A DNA stretch of 37,445 nucleotides from Lachnospiraceae bacterium. Its GTDB lineage: Bacteria; Bacillota; Clostridia; Lachnospirales; Lachnospiraceae. Position 1 is the first letter of the stretch; each line of letters begins with the position of its first letter. The notes beneath the pieces were generated by a model that saw only the letters and a program-made list of their open reading frames with translations, did not search any database and had not been told where the DNA came from. A program made the translations under genes and the position numbers. This document shows, piece after piece, positions 24,019-32,117 of the stretch. The stretch covers positions 1-37,445 of the forward strand of contig JAFQLB010000025.1 of assembly GCA_017396675.1 (NCBI GenBank). Reading direction: 5' to 3'.

Positions 24019-24624
24019 ATGAGCAGCAAGATCGAACAGTTAATTGATGAAATCGAAGAATATATTGACGGATGCAAATACAAAGCCTTGTCCAATACAC
24101 ATATTATTGTGAACAAGGAAGAAATCGATGAATTGCTGCGTGAGCTGCGCCTGAAAACACCGGATGAGATCAAACGCTACCAAAAGATTATCAGTAACAA
24201 AGAGGCAATTTTGAATGACGCCAGAGAGAAGGCTGAGAATTTGATCAATGAAGCTGCTGCTCACACGACTCAATTGGTCAATGAACATGAGATCATGCAG
24301 CAGGCTTACGCCCAGGCCAATGAAGTGGTTACTCTGGCAACCAATCAGGCACAGGAGATCCTGGACAGTGCCACCATAGAGGCCAACACGATGCGGGAAG
24401 CCGCCGTACAGTATACGGACGATATGCTGGCAAATGTAGAACAGATCATTTCCAGAACGCTGGACGGAAGCACTTTTCGGTATCAGGATCTGGTGAATGA
24501 TCTTCATGCCTGCTATGAGACGGTAAAGAACAACCGTGCAGAGCTTCACCCGCCGGCAGACGTTCTGGAGGCATTGGAAGCAGAGACGGAAAGTGAAGCA
24601 CCGGCTGCACTGGACATTATCTGA
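24019..24624 (+). CDS. Uncharacterised coiled-coil protein downstream of coaD
   Basis: A 201-residue acidic protein, largely helical. The segment from about residue 60 to 150 has the heptad-like, alanine- and glutamate-rich pattern of a long coiled coil. It resembles the stalk subunits of ATP synthases (b or H type), with which such proteins are sometimes confused in annotation, but there is no membrane segment and no ATP synthase gene nearby. The C-terminal end is rich in E and A. I prefer the ATG at 24019 (GGAG 6 bases upstream); ATG 24013 or TTG 24007 are possible. It may be cotranscribed with coaD. A DivIVA- or septum-related role is possible but not shown. Confidence 0.7.
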   Translation: MSSKIEQLIDEIEEYIDGCKYKALSNTHIIVNKEEIDELLRELRLKTPDEIKRYQKIISNKEAILNDAREKAENLINEAAAHTTQLVNEHEIMQQAYAQANEVVTLATNQAQEILDSATIEANTMREAAVQYTDDMLANVEQIISRTLDGSTFRYQDLVNDLHACYETVKNNRAELHPPADVLEALEAETESEAPAALDII

Positions 24625-24644
24625 AACTTTCGCTATGAGAATAA

Positions 24645-24683
24645 CAGGCCCGAACAGACAGGATGTCTGTCGGGCCTGATTTT
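24645..24683 (+). terminator. Strong hairpin terminator between convergent genes
   Basis: CAGGCCCGA, a bulged A, CAGACA, a 3-base loop, TGTCTG and TCGGGCCTG make a 15-pair stem, followed by ATTTTA. It closes the coaD unit and sits at the 3' end of ylbJ, whose stop begins at 24684 on the minus strand; its minus-strand T tail is poor. Confidence 0.8.
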
Positions 24684-25644
24684 ATCGCAACAGAAGCCAT
24701 CCGGCAAGAAATGCCAGAATCGCCTGCAGCAATTTGTGATATACATAGTTTTTAAAAGACAGCTTTGTATCATTTAACAAAAGCCTGGTCTGCAGCAGGC
24801 AGCTTCCGCCTCCCAGAATCAGGAGTCCGGGAATCATCCAAAGCAGCTTTTCGGTTTGGGAGAGCAGCTTAAGTCCACCGCCGATCTCCGTCAGGCAGCT
24901 GATCAACGGAAGCAGATACGCTTGAAGAAAAGGCTGCATGTGAGATGGCAGAAGGGAAAAAACGAATTGAGGGAGGATCTGCAGTACCTGAAAAAACACC
25001 ATACAGCCCCCAAGAGTGGTGATACTGCTTATGGCAGTCTGTAAGGAGGGAGAAATGGCTTCTCCCAAGGCTTCCGGCTCGGGGAAGGAGAGAGGGGAGA
25101 CGGTGTCCTTTTCAGATCCTTCGGTTGGGCTGTCTTTATAGGCTTTGCAAATGTAATACAGACTCCCGTAGAGAAACGGGATCCCATAGAGACAGAAGAA
25201 AAAGGGAAACGGAGAAATCCACGGAAATAATCCGAAGACATAACCGAAGATATAGAGAGGTCCGATGTTATTGGTAAAGATCAAAAGACTTTGTCCTTCC
25301 CGGAGAGATATCTGTTTTTGGGAAAGCTGCATGACAACAGCTTTTGCGCCCATGGGAAAACCGCATAGAAATCCCATAAGTATAGTAAAATACGAAGTTT
25401 TCCGAAAGGGCAGCAGCCATCCCGCCGCTTTGTGAATGAAACAGCTGAGCCGCAGGGAAAGACAGGTACGTATCATCAGGGAAGAAAGCACCATAAAGGG
25501 AAAAAGGGAGGGAATCATATTACGATACCACAGAAGGAGACCCTGTGAGGCAAGAGCAATACAGGAATCGCTGTGTGTCAGAAGGAGCAGTGCAAGAAGG
25601 AGCAGGATACTTCCGGAAATCGTTTTTTCTACAGTTTTTTTCAT
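24682..25644 (-). CDS. ylbJ: Sporulation integral membrane protein YlbJ
   Basis: A 320-residue integral membrane protein with the GATE/nucleoside recognition-type fold seen in YlbJ. It has about eight hydrophobic segments, the first at residues 10-24. Family-like patterns are NMIPSLFPFMVLSSLM and GFLCGFPMGAKA, plus TNNIGPLYIFGYV. YlbJ is a mother-cell sporulation protein in Bacillus, required for spore resistance. In Bacillus ylbH-ylbI-ylbJ correspond to rsmD-coaD-ylbJ, so the neighbourhood supports the call, although here ylbJ is on the opposite strand. A GGGGAT sequence lies just upstream of the ATG, a weak ribosome binding site. Confidence 0.85.
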   Translation of the reverse strand: MKKTVEKTISGSILLLLALLLLTHSDSCIALASQGLLLWYRNMIPSLFPFMVLSSLMIRTCLSLRLSCFIHKAAGWLLPFRKTSYFTILMGFLCGFPMGAKAVVMQLSQKQISLREGQSLLIFTNNIGPLYIFGYVFGLFPWISPFPFFFCLYGIPFLYGSLYYICKAYKDSPTEGSEKDTVSPLSFPEPEALGEAISPSLQTAISSITTLGGCMVFFQVLQILPQFVFSLLPSHMQPFLQAYLLPLISCLTEIGGGLKLLSQTEKLLWMIPGLLILGGGSCLLQTRLLLNDTKLSFKNYVYHKLLQAILAFLAGWLLLR

Positions 25645-25671
25645 GAGTTATCCCCAGACGGAAGAAAATGT

Positions 25672-25700
25672 AGTATACTCATATGTATGACGCTTATGAA
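25672..25700 (-). promoter_or_regulatory. Possible promoter of ylbJ
   Basis: Minus strand: TTCATA and TATACT separated by 17 bases, with the -10 box 27 bases before the ATG. A sporulation sigma factor (SigE in Bacillus) would be expected instead for ylbJ; GTCATACATA upstream resembles part of a SigE -10, so the assignment is uncertain. Confidence 0.35.
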
Positions 25701-25755
25701 AACCGTATGAAAATTATAAAATAAAAGAAAAAAAGAAAGGAGACGTAAATTTGTT

Positions 25756-26514
25756 TTGATTCGTCTTGACAGATTTTTGTGTGATATGGGAATCGGCAGC
25801 AGAAGTCAGGTGAAATCCTATATCAAAAAGGGACAGGTAACAGTAAACGGACAGGTCTGTACACAGTCAGATTATAAATTGGATGAATGCTCTACCGCGG
25901 TGGCCTTTGGCGGAAAAGAGCTGCACTATCAAAGGTTCCATTACTACATGCTCCATAAACCCGCCGGCGTAATCAGCGCTGTTACAGACAGAAAAGAGAC
26001 GACGGTACTTAATCTATTAAGAGATGCACCGGGGAAGGAACTGTTCCCGGTGGGAAGACTGGATAAGGATACGGAAGGCTTGCTTCTGATCACCAATGAC
26101 GGAAAGCTGGCCCACGAGCTTCTCTCTCCTTCCAGACGTATTCCCAAAACGTATTTTGTGAAGACAGCACAAATGGTCACGGAAGAGATGATACATCAGC
26201 TGAAAGAGGGCGTGAATATCGGAAATGAAAAAAAGACATTGCCTGCTTGTGTTTCACGCCCGGAGGAAGCTTCCAATCCGTTTTTGGGGGATACGGAGAA
26301 TCTGCGGGACAGCTCTCTCTTTCTGACCATCGTGGAGGGGAGATTTCATCAGGTGAAGCGTATGCTCCGTGCAGTCGGAAATGAGGTGGTATATTTAAAA
26401 CGCATGTCCATGGGAACACTCAAGCTGGATGAAGGCCTGAAAAAAGGAGAATACCGTGCGCTGTCGGAGGAAGAGCTGCGGCAATTACGTGAGTTGACCG
26501 GAATGGGGGAATAG
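25756..26514 (+). CDS. Pseudouridine synthase, RsuA family
   Basis: A 252-residue enzyme that isomerises a uridine in rRNA. The N-terminal S4 RNA-binding domain (residues 1 to about 50, MIRLDRFLCDMGIGSRSQVK) is followed by the catalytic domain, where GRLDKDTEGLLL carries the catalytic aspartate D103. HKPAGVISAVTD is the usual motif before it. The frame has no ATG start; a TTG at 25756 is the only available start after an in-frame stop at 25717, and AAAGGAG lies 13 bases upstream, longer than usual. It could modify 16S (RsuA-like) or 23S rRNA; the exact site is not readable. Confidence 0.93.
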   Translation: MIRLDRFLCDMGIGSRSQVKSYIKKGQVTVNGQVCTQSDYKLDECSTAVAFGGKELHYQRFHYYMLHKPAGVISAVTDRKETTVLNLLRDAPGKELFPVGRLDKDTEGLLLITNDGKLAHELLSPSRRIPKTYFVKTAQMVTEEMIHQLKEGVNIGNEKKTLPACVSRPEEASNPFLGDTENLRDSSLFLTIVEGRFHQVKRMLRAVGNEVVYLKRMSMGTLKLDEGLKKGEYRALSEEELRQLRELTGMGE

Positions 26515-26518
26515 AAGG

Positions 26519-27178
26519 ATGCTGACGGGAATAAAAGGTATCATTTTTGATATGGACGGTACGCTTGTGGATTCCATGTGGATCTGGCGGCATATTGATA
26601 TGGAATATCTGGGAAGGTTGGGACTTACCATGTATCCTACACTGCAGCAGGAGATTGAAGGTATGAGCTTTTCGGAAACGGCAGGCTTTTTCAAAAAGAA
26701 ATTTGCCCTGGAGGACTCGGTTGATGAGATCAAAGCCGATTGGAATCGTATGGCTCTGTATAAATACACCCATGAAGTGCCTTTGAAACAGGGAGTACCG
26801 GAGTTCCTTGCGCATTGCAGAGGACTTGGAATTCGAATGGGGATTGCCACCAGCAACTCCAGAGAATTGACGGATACCATCCTGCGGGTTCATAAGCTGT
26901 GGGATTTTATGGATGCGGTGGTAACAAGCTGCGAGGTGGAAAAAGGGAAACCGGCACCGGATGTGTATCTGGCGGCTGCCGCAAAGCTTGAGGTGGCACC
27001 GGAAAACTGTCTGGTATTTGAGGATATCGTAATGGGGATCCGGGCAGGAAAGGCGGCCGGGATGAAGGTCTGTGCCGTGGAAGATGCTTATTCTGTTTTT
27101 CAGACAAATGAAAAGAAAGCTTTGGCGGACTATTACATATCCGGGTTTCATAACTGGGAAAAGTATGAAAGAAAGTGA
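26519..27178 (+). CDS. HAD family hydrolase, beta-phosphoglucomutase-like
   Basis: A 219-residue haloacid dehalogenase-type phosphatase or phosphomutase. Motif I is FDMDGTLVDS with D11 (nucleophile) and D13, motif II is IATSNS, motif III is the K of EKGKPAPDVYL, and motif IV is the acidic pair in VFEDIVMGI. An alpha-helical cap follows motif I. The GKPAPDVYLAAA pattern is common among phosphoglycolate phosphatase and beta-phosphoglucomutase relatives, but the substrate cannot be told from sequence. The ATG lies 5 bases after the stop of the RsuA-type gene with AAGG beside it. The context of RNA-modification and redox enzymes gives no clear pathway. Confidence 0.9.
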   Translation: MLTGIKGIIFDMDGTLVDSMWIWRHIDMEYLGRLGLTMYPTLQQEIEGMSFSETAGFFKKKFALEDSVDEIKADWNRMALYKYTHEVPLKQGVPEFLAHCRGLGIRMGIATSNSRELTDTILRVHKLWDFMDAVVTSCEVEKGKPAPDVYLAAAAKLEVAPENCLVFEDIVMGIRAGKAAGMKVCAVEDAYSVFQTNEKKALADYYISGFHNWEKYERK

Positions 27179-27187
27179 AGGGAACAT

Positions 27188-27952
27188 ATGAAGATTGTGA
27201 TCGTAACAGGTGCTTCCTCCGGCATCGGAATGGAGTTTGTGCGGCAATTGGATGAAGAATTTTCACGTATGGATGAGATCTGGATGGTAGCCAGGAGAAA
27301 ATCAAAAATGGAGGAAGTAGCGAAGACTTTGAAGACTTCTGCCAGAATCTTTCCTCTGGATCTTTTGCAGGAGGAAGATCGAAGTCTGTTTGGAAAAGTG
27401 CTCTCCGTAGAGAAACCTACGGTCTGTATGCTGGTCAACTGCGCGGGATTCGGTCTGATCGGACCCTTTTCGGAGCTGCCTCTGCAAGAACAGATGAATA
27501 TGGTGGAATTGAATTGTAAGGCACTGACATCCATGACTTACATGACCATACCCCATATGCCAAGAAACGGACGGATCCTGCAGCTGGCAAGCAGCGCGGC
27601 TTTTGTGCCGCAGATGAATTTTGCGGTGTATGCAGCTACCAAATCCTACGTGCTGAGCTTTTCCAGAGCATTGCAGGAGGAGCTTCGCAGCAGAGAAATC
27701 GTGGTCACGGCTGTCTGCCCGGGACCGGTAGAGACTGCTTTTTTTGAGAAGGCGGAGACTTACGGTGACACGCTGAAGCTGAAGGAGCATTTCAGTGTTA
27801 CGCCTCAATCTGTGGTAAAGGATGCACTGAATGCCTCCAAGCGCCGCAAAACGGTGGCTGTCTGCGGAATTCCAATGAAAGCCTTCCGGGGAATCACCAA
27901 GCTGCTTCCCCATGATATGATGCTGGATCTGGTGCAGCACATGCAGAAATGA
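27188..27952 (+). CDS. Short-chain dehydrogenase/reductase
   Basis: A classical SDR of 254 residues. The cofactor motif TGASSGIG is at residues 7-14, NCAG replaces the more common NNAG, and the catalytic Y148-A-A-T-K152 and preceding serine in LASSAAF are present. The tail has CPGPVET. It would oxidise or reduce a carbonyl with NAD(P)H; the small distance between the first Rossmann strand and the R-rich stretch (ARRKSK) suggests NADP. Substrate unknown. The gene is 9 bases after the HAD gene in what looks like one transcript. Confidence 0.92.
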   Translation: MKIVIVTGASSGIGMEFVRQLDEEFSRMDEIWMVARRKSKMEEVAKTLKTSARIFPLDLLQEEDRSLFGKVLSVEKPTVCMLVNCAGFGLIGPFSELPLQEQMNMVELNCKALTSMTYMTIPHMPRNGRILQLASSAAFVPQMNFAVYAATKSYVLSFSRALQEELRSREIVVTAVCPGPVETAFFEKAETYGDTLKLKEHFSVTPQSVVKDALNASKRRKTVAVCGIPMKAFRGITKLLPHDMMLDLVQHMQK

Positions 27953-27973
27953 ACATAAGTGAGGTAAATCATA

Positions 27974-28558
27974 TTGAAGAGAGCTCCCAAAGGCAGTATG
28001 TTGTATCTGCCGTATATGCGAAAAAGAGAAACCGTCAAAACAGTGATTTTTTTTGCTGTTTCTTTGGCCATCTTTGTAACAGGCCTGATTTTCTCAGGAA
28101 CCTCCGCCAATCTGCTTACCGTAGTCGCGGTGCTTGGATGTCTGCCTTCCGGCAGAAGTGCCGTTTCCATGATTATGTATCTTCGTGCCGGGGGATGTTC
28201 AAAGCAGACCTTCGAGGCAATTGAAGGACTTGGTATCAAAGAGGGATTTTACAGTTTATATTTTACCTCCTACAGTGAGAATTACGATATCAGTCATTTG
28301 GTGCTTACCGAAAATTCCATTCTGGCCTACAGTGAAGATGAGAGAATCAAAGAAGACGGATTTGAGACCCATATCCGTGAGATGCTGGCACAGAACGGGT
28401 ATCGTGATATACATGTAAAATTGTGGAAAAACAGGGAGGCGTATCTGCAGAGACTCAGGCAGATTCCGATTCCCGGAGAAGAAGAACAAAAGGAGGCCGG
28501 GGATGGGAGGGAGAAGAAAGAAGGGATTCTAAGGCTCTTATTTGCTGTCTCCCTTTAA
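27974..28558 (+). CDS. Uncharacterised membrane protein
   Basis: A 194-residue protein with two adjacent hydrophobic segments near the N-terminus (about 22-41 and 45-56), then a soluble domain. The C-terminal end is charged. I do not recognise a family. The start is a TTG at 27974 with GAGGT 8 bases upstream; a later ATG at 27998 is in frame but has no comparable site. It lies between the SDR and a RluA-type pseudouridine synthase in what appears to be one transcript. It ends with a small hairpin (28559-28585) of a kind seen twice more in the window. Confidence 0.75.
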   Translation: MKRAPKGSMLYLPYMRKRETVKTVIFFAVSLAIFVTGLIFSGTSANLLTVVAVLGCLPSGRSAVSMIMYLRAGGCSKQTFEAIEGLGIKEGFYSLYFTSYSENYDISHLVLTENSILAYSEDERIKEDGFETHIREMLAQNGYRDIHVKLWKNREAYLQRLRQIPIPGEEEQKEAGDGREKKEGILRLLFAVSL

Positions 28559-28585
28559 GGAAACACTGCTTTAATCAGCATTTCC
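28559..28585 (+). repeat. 3'-end hairpin of the GGAAA...TTTCC type (copy A)
   Basis: GGAAACACTGCTTTAATCAG followed by CATTTCC begins at the base after the membrane protein stop codon. TGCT and AGCA pair inside the GGAAA/TTTCC stem. It resembles copies B (33418) and C (35752). Confidence 0.6.
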
Positions 28586-28619
28586 CTGGATGTAAGGCTT
28601 TTCAAAGGATGGAGATAAG

Positions 28620-29642
28620 ATGCAGCAGTTTAGAGTAGGAAGCAACGAAGCGGGGCAAAGATTGGATAAATTTTTGCGGAAATATTTCAAAGAGGCTTCG
28701 GCAGGTTTTTTATATAAAATGCTTCGAAAAAAGAATATTACATTGAACCAGAAGAAGGCAGAGGGAAAAGAGATGCTGCAACAGGGAGATCTGATTACCT
28801 TTTTCTTTTCCGGGGACACCTATGAAAAGTTCCGGGGAATGCAGGATGTAAGCCCTTATAAAAAGGCCTACGAAAGCCTGCCTCCCATTCCCGTAATCTT
28901 TGAAAATAAAGACCTGTTGGTGTTAAATAAGCCGGCCGGCATCCTTTCTCAAAAGGCGCTGCCGGAGGATTGTACCGCCAATGAATGGATGATCGGATAT
29001 CTTTTGTCACAGGGGACACTGAAGGAAGAACAGCTTTCCACCTTTCATCCTTCCGTTTGTCACCGGCTGGATCGCAATACCAGCGGTCTTTTGCTTTGCG
29101 GTAAATCTCTGGAGGGCAGTCGGGAGATGAGCCTGCTTTTGCGGAGACGGGAACAGGGGAAATTTTACAGAACCTTTGTAAAAGGGCAGATTCGGGAGCC
29201 GCTGCAGCTGACGGGCTATCTAAAAAAGGACAATGCCGCCAATCGCGTCACAGTCCTCACCCATCGCCCTTACGAAGAAAAGGGATGGGAGAGGATCGAA
29301 ACCGTCTGTATGCCGCTGGCCGTGTGGAAAAAGAAGGATATGACCTATCTGGAGGTCAAGCTGATTACGGGAAAAGCGCATCAGATCCGTGCCCATATGG
29401 CAAGTCTTAAGCACCCCTTATTGGGAGACGGAAAATATGGAGATACAGGGTGGAATTCCCACATGGGGTGGGAGCGGGGGCAGCTGCTGCATGCCTGTCG
29501 TCTGGAATTTCCCCAGATCCGGGGTCCCTTAAAAGAACTCTCCGGGAAGGTCTTGACGGCGCCGGAACCGCCCGTATTTGAGAGGATCAAAGAGCAGGAA
29601 GGAGCACAGTGGTTATGGCGACCTGGAATTCCAGAGGATTGA
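28620..29642 (+). CDS. Pseudouridine synthase, RluA family
   Basis: A 340-residue RluA-type enzyme. The N-terminal S4 domain (about 10-70) has QRLDKFLRKYF. The catalytic HRLDRNTSGLLLCGKS holds D151, and GKAHQIRAHM plus LGDGKYG are the later family motifs. It makes pseudouridine in 23S rRNA or tRNA; which site is not readable. The start has GGAG 5 bases upstream. recU begins 28 bases before its stop, so the two genes overlap and are probably coupled. Confidence 0.93.
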   Translation: MQQFRVGSNEAGQRLDKFLRKYFKEASAGFLYKMLRKKNITLNQKKAEGKEMLQQGDLITFFFSGDTYEKFRGMQDVSPYKKAYESLPPIPVIFENKDLLVLNKPAGILSQKALPEDCTANEWMIGYLLSQGTLKEEQLSTFHPSVCHRLDRNTSGLLLCGKSLEGSREMSLLLRRREQGKFYRTFVKGQIREPLQLTGYLKKDNAANRVTVLTHRPYEEKGWERIETVCMPLAVWKKKDMTYLEVKLITGKAHQIRAHMASLKHPLLGDGKYGDTGWNSHMGWERGQLLHACRLEFPQIRGPLKELSGKVLTAPEPPVFERIKEQEGAQWLWRPGIPED

Positions 29643-30151
29643 GAGGATCTACACTGGAGGACATGATTAACCGGACCAATGAAAGATATCTGGAAAGCGG
29701 ACTGGCACTGATCCAGAAAATCCCCACACCCATTACACCTGTGAAAATCGATAAGGAGCATCGTCATATCACGCTGGCTTACTTTGAACAGAAAAGTACC
29801 GTGGATTACATTGGGGCGGTACAGGGGATTCCGGTCTGCTTCGATGCCAAAGAATCAGCCACCGATACATTTTCCCTGCAAAATATTCACGAGCATCAGG
29901 TGAATTTTATGGAAGGATTTGAAAAGCAGGGTGGTATCGCATTTTTGATTCTGTATTATTCCCATAAAGATCTGTTTTATTATCTCACGCTTTCCCAGCT
30001 GCTTGTATTTTGGAAACGGGCAAAAGAAGGCGGGCGAAAAAGCTTTCGCTTTGAAGAATTGGAGATGCGTTTTTTGATACCAAAAAAACACGGAGTTTTG
30101 GTTCCTTATCTGGATTGTCTGAAGCTGGATCTGGAACAGCGGGACAAGTAG
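29615..30151 (+). CDS. recU: Holliday junction resolvase RecU
   Basis: RecU, 178 residues, cuts Holliday junctions in Gram-positive bacteria and works with RuvAB and RecA. It has the signature region at the start, MATWNSRGLRGSTLEDMINR with TNERYLESG, and the conserved active-site region KSTVDYIGAVQGIPVCFDAKE, with the aspartates and lysine of the PD-(D/E)xK nuclease fold. A slightly short protein compared with about 200 for Bacillus. I prefer the ATG at 29615 (AAGGAG 10 bases upstream) to a GTG at 29609. The gene overlaps the end of the RluA-type gene. It is the last gene before a strong promoter. Confidence 0.92.
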   Translation: MATWNSRGLRGSTLEDMINRTNERYLESGLALIQKIPTPITPVKIDKEHRHITLAYFEQKSTVDYIGAVQGIPVCFDAKESATDTFSLQNIHEHQVNFMEGFEKQGGIAFLILYYSHKDLFYYLTLSQLLVFWKRAKEGGRKSFRFEELEMRFLIPKKHGVLVPYLDCLKLDLEQRDK

Positions 30152-30183
30152 GAGTATCGTCAGATGTATCATGCGCAAGTATC

Positions 30184-30212
30184 TTGACAAAAAAAGAAGA
30201 GCCTATTATAAT
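30184..30212 (+). promoter_or_regulatory. Perfect consensus promoter of the his operon
   Basis: TTGACA, exactly 17 bases, TATAAT: a full match to the sigma-A consensus, 50 bases before the hisZ start. With so strong a promoter, control is likely by a repressor or attenuation; the leader contains an inverted repeat (next entry). Confidence 0.85.
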
Positions 30213-30241
30213 TTAGCCTGATAGCATGGTAGAGTGCTAAA
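30212..30241 (+). promoter_or_regulatory. Inverted repeat in the hisZ leader, possible operator
   Basis: TTTAGC and GCTAAA are inverted copies 18 bases apart, starting at the end of the -10 box. The right half, GAGTGCTAA at 30232-30240, equals the right half of the CIRCE operator of HrcA, but the left half matches only TTAGC and the spacing is one base longer than in CIRCE. It may be a repressor site of another kind. Confidence 0.4.
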
Positions 30242-30261
30242 GTATTGGTAGAGGTAAAACT

Positions 30262-31461
30262 ATGAAAACAGATTATATCCATACGCCGGAAGGGGTCCGG
30301 GATATCTACGGAGAAGAATACGACAGAAAAATTCAGATACAGAACAGGGTACACAGCCGGATCAGGGAATATGGATATCGGGATATCCAGACGCCCACGT
30401 TTGAGTTTTTGGAAATTTTTGGCAAAGAGATCGGTACCACACCGGTGAAGGATCTGTATAAGTTTTTTGACAGTGACGGTAATATTCTCTGTCTGCGGCC
30501 TGACTTTACGCCATCCATCGTGCGCTCTGCGGTGAAGTATTTTTCCCGGGAAGAGCTCCCTCTGCGGTTTTCTTATCAGGGAAATACCTTTGCAAACACA
30601 AGCCTGTTGCAGGGGAAGCTGAAAGAAACGACACAAATGGGGGTGGAACTGATGGGGGATCCTTCTGTGGAGGCAGAGGGAGAGATCATCAGTCTTGTGA
30701 CAGAAGCGCTGTTGAGTACGGGATTATGTGAATTTCAGATCAGCATCGGACAGGTGGATTTCTTCAGCGGTATTTGCAGAGAGCATTCTCTTCATTTTCT
30801 TCAGGAGGAAAAACTGCGTGTACTGATTTCCAACAAAAATTATCTTGCGGCTGAGGAATTTCTGCGTTCGGAAGGATTTCCGGAGGAGGTAATCAGGGAC
30901 TTTATGAAGATTGAAGACCTCTTTGGTTCGGTAGAGGTATTGAATGAAGCGGCATGTGTGGCCTCTCATCCAAAATCTCAGGAAGCCATCCGGCGTCTCA
31001 GACTTCTGTATGATGTATTGACAGCCTACGGAGTGGAAAAGTATGTTTCCTTCGATCTGGGTATGCTCAGCAGTTATCAGTATTACACAGGTATTATTTT
31101 TAAAGTCTATACATATGGTATCGGAGACGTGGTGGCAAAGGGAGGCAGGTATGACCGGCTTTTGCCAAAGTTTGGCAAAGACTCCTCGGCCATTGGTTTT
31201 GTGGTTTTGATCGATGATCTGATGCAGGCACTTGACAGACAAAAGATTGAGATTCCAACACCTGCGGATATTACCATGATACTGTACTCGTCTCAAATGT
31301 ATGGGAAAGCCCTGAGAAGAGCCGGGGAAATGCGCAAAGCGGGAAAAAAGGTCCTGCTGACGGCGCTGGAAAAAGATAAAACGCCGGAAGAGTATGAAGC
31401 GTATGCAAGACGGCAGGGGATCTGTGAGATTATAATGATGGACGGAGGGCAGGAAGGATGA
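30262..31461 (+). CDS. hisZ: ATP phosphoribosyltransferase regulatory subunit HisZ
   Basis: HisZ, 399 residues, resembles the histidyl-tRNA synthetase catalytic core but does not charge tRNA; it binds the short HisG and makes it active and sensitive to histidine. It starts MKTDYIHTPEGVRDIYGEEY and has the synthetase-like motif 2 area RPDFTPSIVRSA and FSYQGNTFAN. The later GGRYDRL motif matches class II histidyl synthetases. The presence of a short HisG directly after it, with an ATGA overlap, fixes the function. The start has GAGGTAAAACT upstream. It is first in the operon. Confidence 0.95.
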   Translation: MKTDYIHTPEGVRDIYGEEYDRKIQIQNRVHSRIREYGYRDIQTPTFEFLEIFGKEIGTTPVKDLYKFFDSDGNILCLRPDFTPSIVRSAVKYFSREELPLRFSYQGNTFANTSLLQGKLKETTQMGVELMGDPSVEAEGEIISLVTEALLSTGLCEFQISIGQVDFFSGICREHSLHFLQEEKLRVLISNKNYLAAEEFLRSEGFPEEVIRDFMKIEDLFGSVEVLNEAACVASHPKSQEAIRRLRLLYDVLTAYGVEKYVSFDLGMLSSYQYYTGIIFKVYTYGIGDVVAKGGRYDRLLPKFGKDSSAIGFVVLIDDLMQALDRQKIEIPTPADITMILYSSQMYGKALRRAGEMRKAGKKVLLTALEKDKTPEEYEAYARRQGICEIIMMDGGQEG

Positions 31462-32114
31462 ATACGGTTCCGTATTTAACGTTTGCACTGACCAAAGGGA
31501 GACTGGCGCATCAGACTCTGGAGCTGCTTGCCGAAGCAGGCATCACCTGTGAAGAAATTCTGGATAAGAAAACAAGGAAGCTGATATTTGTCAATGAAGA
31601 ACAGCGACTTCGTTTTTTTCTTGCCAAGGGACCGGATGTTCCCACCTATGTGGAGTACGGTGCCGCCGATATCGGTGTTACGGGACGGGATATTCTTCTG
31701 GAAGAGGGGCGAAACGTTTACGAGGTGCTGGATCTTAAGTTCGGAGCATGCAGGATGTGTGTCTGCGGAAGGGAAGACAGCAGGGAAAAGCTGAAGCATC
31801 ATGAAATGATCAGAGTAGCCAGCAAATATCCGAGAATTGCAAAGGAGTATTTTTATAATAAAAAGCACCAGACCATTGATATCATCAAGCTGAACGGATC
31901 TGTGGAACTGGGGTCCATGGTAGGGCTTTCCGATGTGATTGTGGACATTGTGGAAACGGGATCCACCCTTCGGGAAAACGGATTGACAGTGCTAGAGGAA
32001 ATCTGCCCTCTTTCCGCAAGAATGATTGTAAATCCTGTCAGTATGCAGATTCAGTCGGACCGAATCAAGAGGCTGATCCGCCGGCTGAAGGAAAGTTTGG
32101 AAAAGGAACATTGA
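31458..32114 (+). CDS. hisG: ATP phosphoribosyltransferase catalytic subunit, short form
   Basis: HisG joins ATP and phosphoribosyl diphosphate, the first step of histidine synthesis. The 218 residues are the short form, without the C-terminal histidine-binding domain, so HisZ is required. Signatures include the N-terminal FALTKGRLAHQTLELL, AADIGVTGRDIL, KYPRIAKEYF and the PRPP-binding run DIVETGSTLRENGL. It starts within the hisZ stop (ATGA). hisD follows after 3 bases. Confidence 0.96.
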   Translation: MNTVPYLTFALTKGRLAHQTLELLAEAGITCEEILDKKTRKLIFVNEEQRLRFFLAKGPDVPTYVEYGAADIGVTGRDILLEEGRNVYEVLDLKFGACRMCVCGREDSREKLKHHEMIRVASKYPRIAKEYFYNKKHQTIDIIKLNGSVELGSMVGLSDVIVDIVETGSTLRENGLTVLEEICPLSARMIVNPVSMQIQSDRIKRLIRRLKESLEKEH

Positions 32115-32117
32115 GCT

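Noticed and set aside
24019..24624. ATP synthase b or V-type H subunit
   Set aside because: The coiled coil is similar in composition, but there is no membrane segment and no ATP synthase gene nearby.
30213..30240. True CIRCE operator
   Set aside because: Only the right half matches. The left half agrees in five bases and the spacing is 10 rather than 9, so I list it as an unnamed inverted repeat.
30213..30261. T-box or his attenuator in the hisZ leader
   Set aside because: The leader is about 50 bases, with no stem I, no UGGN bulge, and no run of histidine codons.
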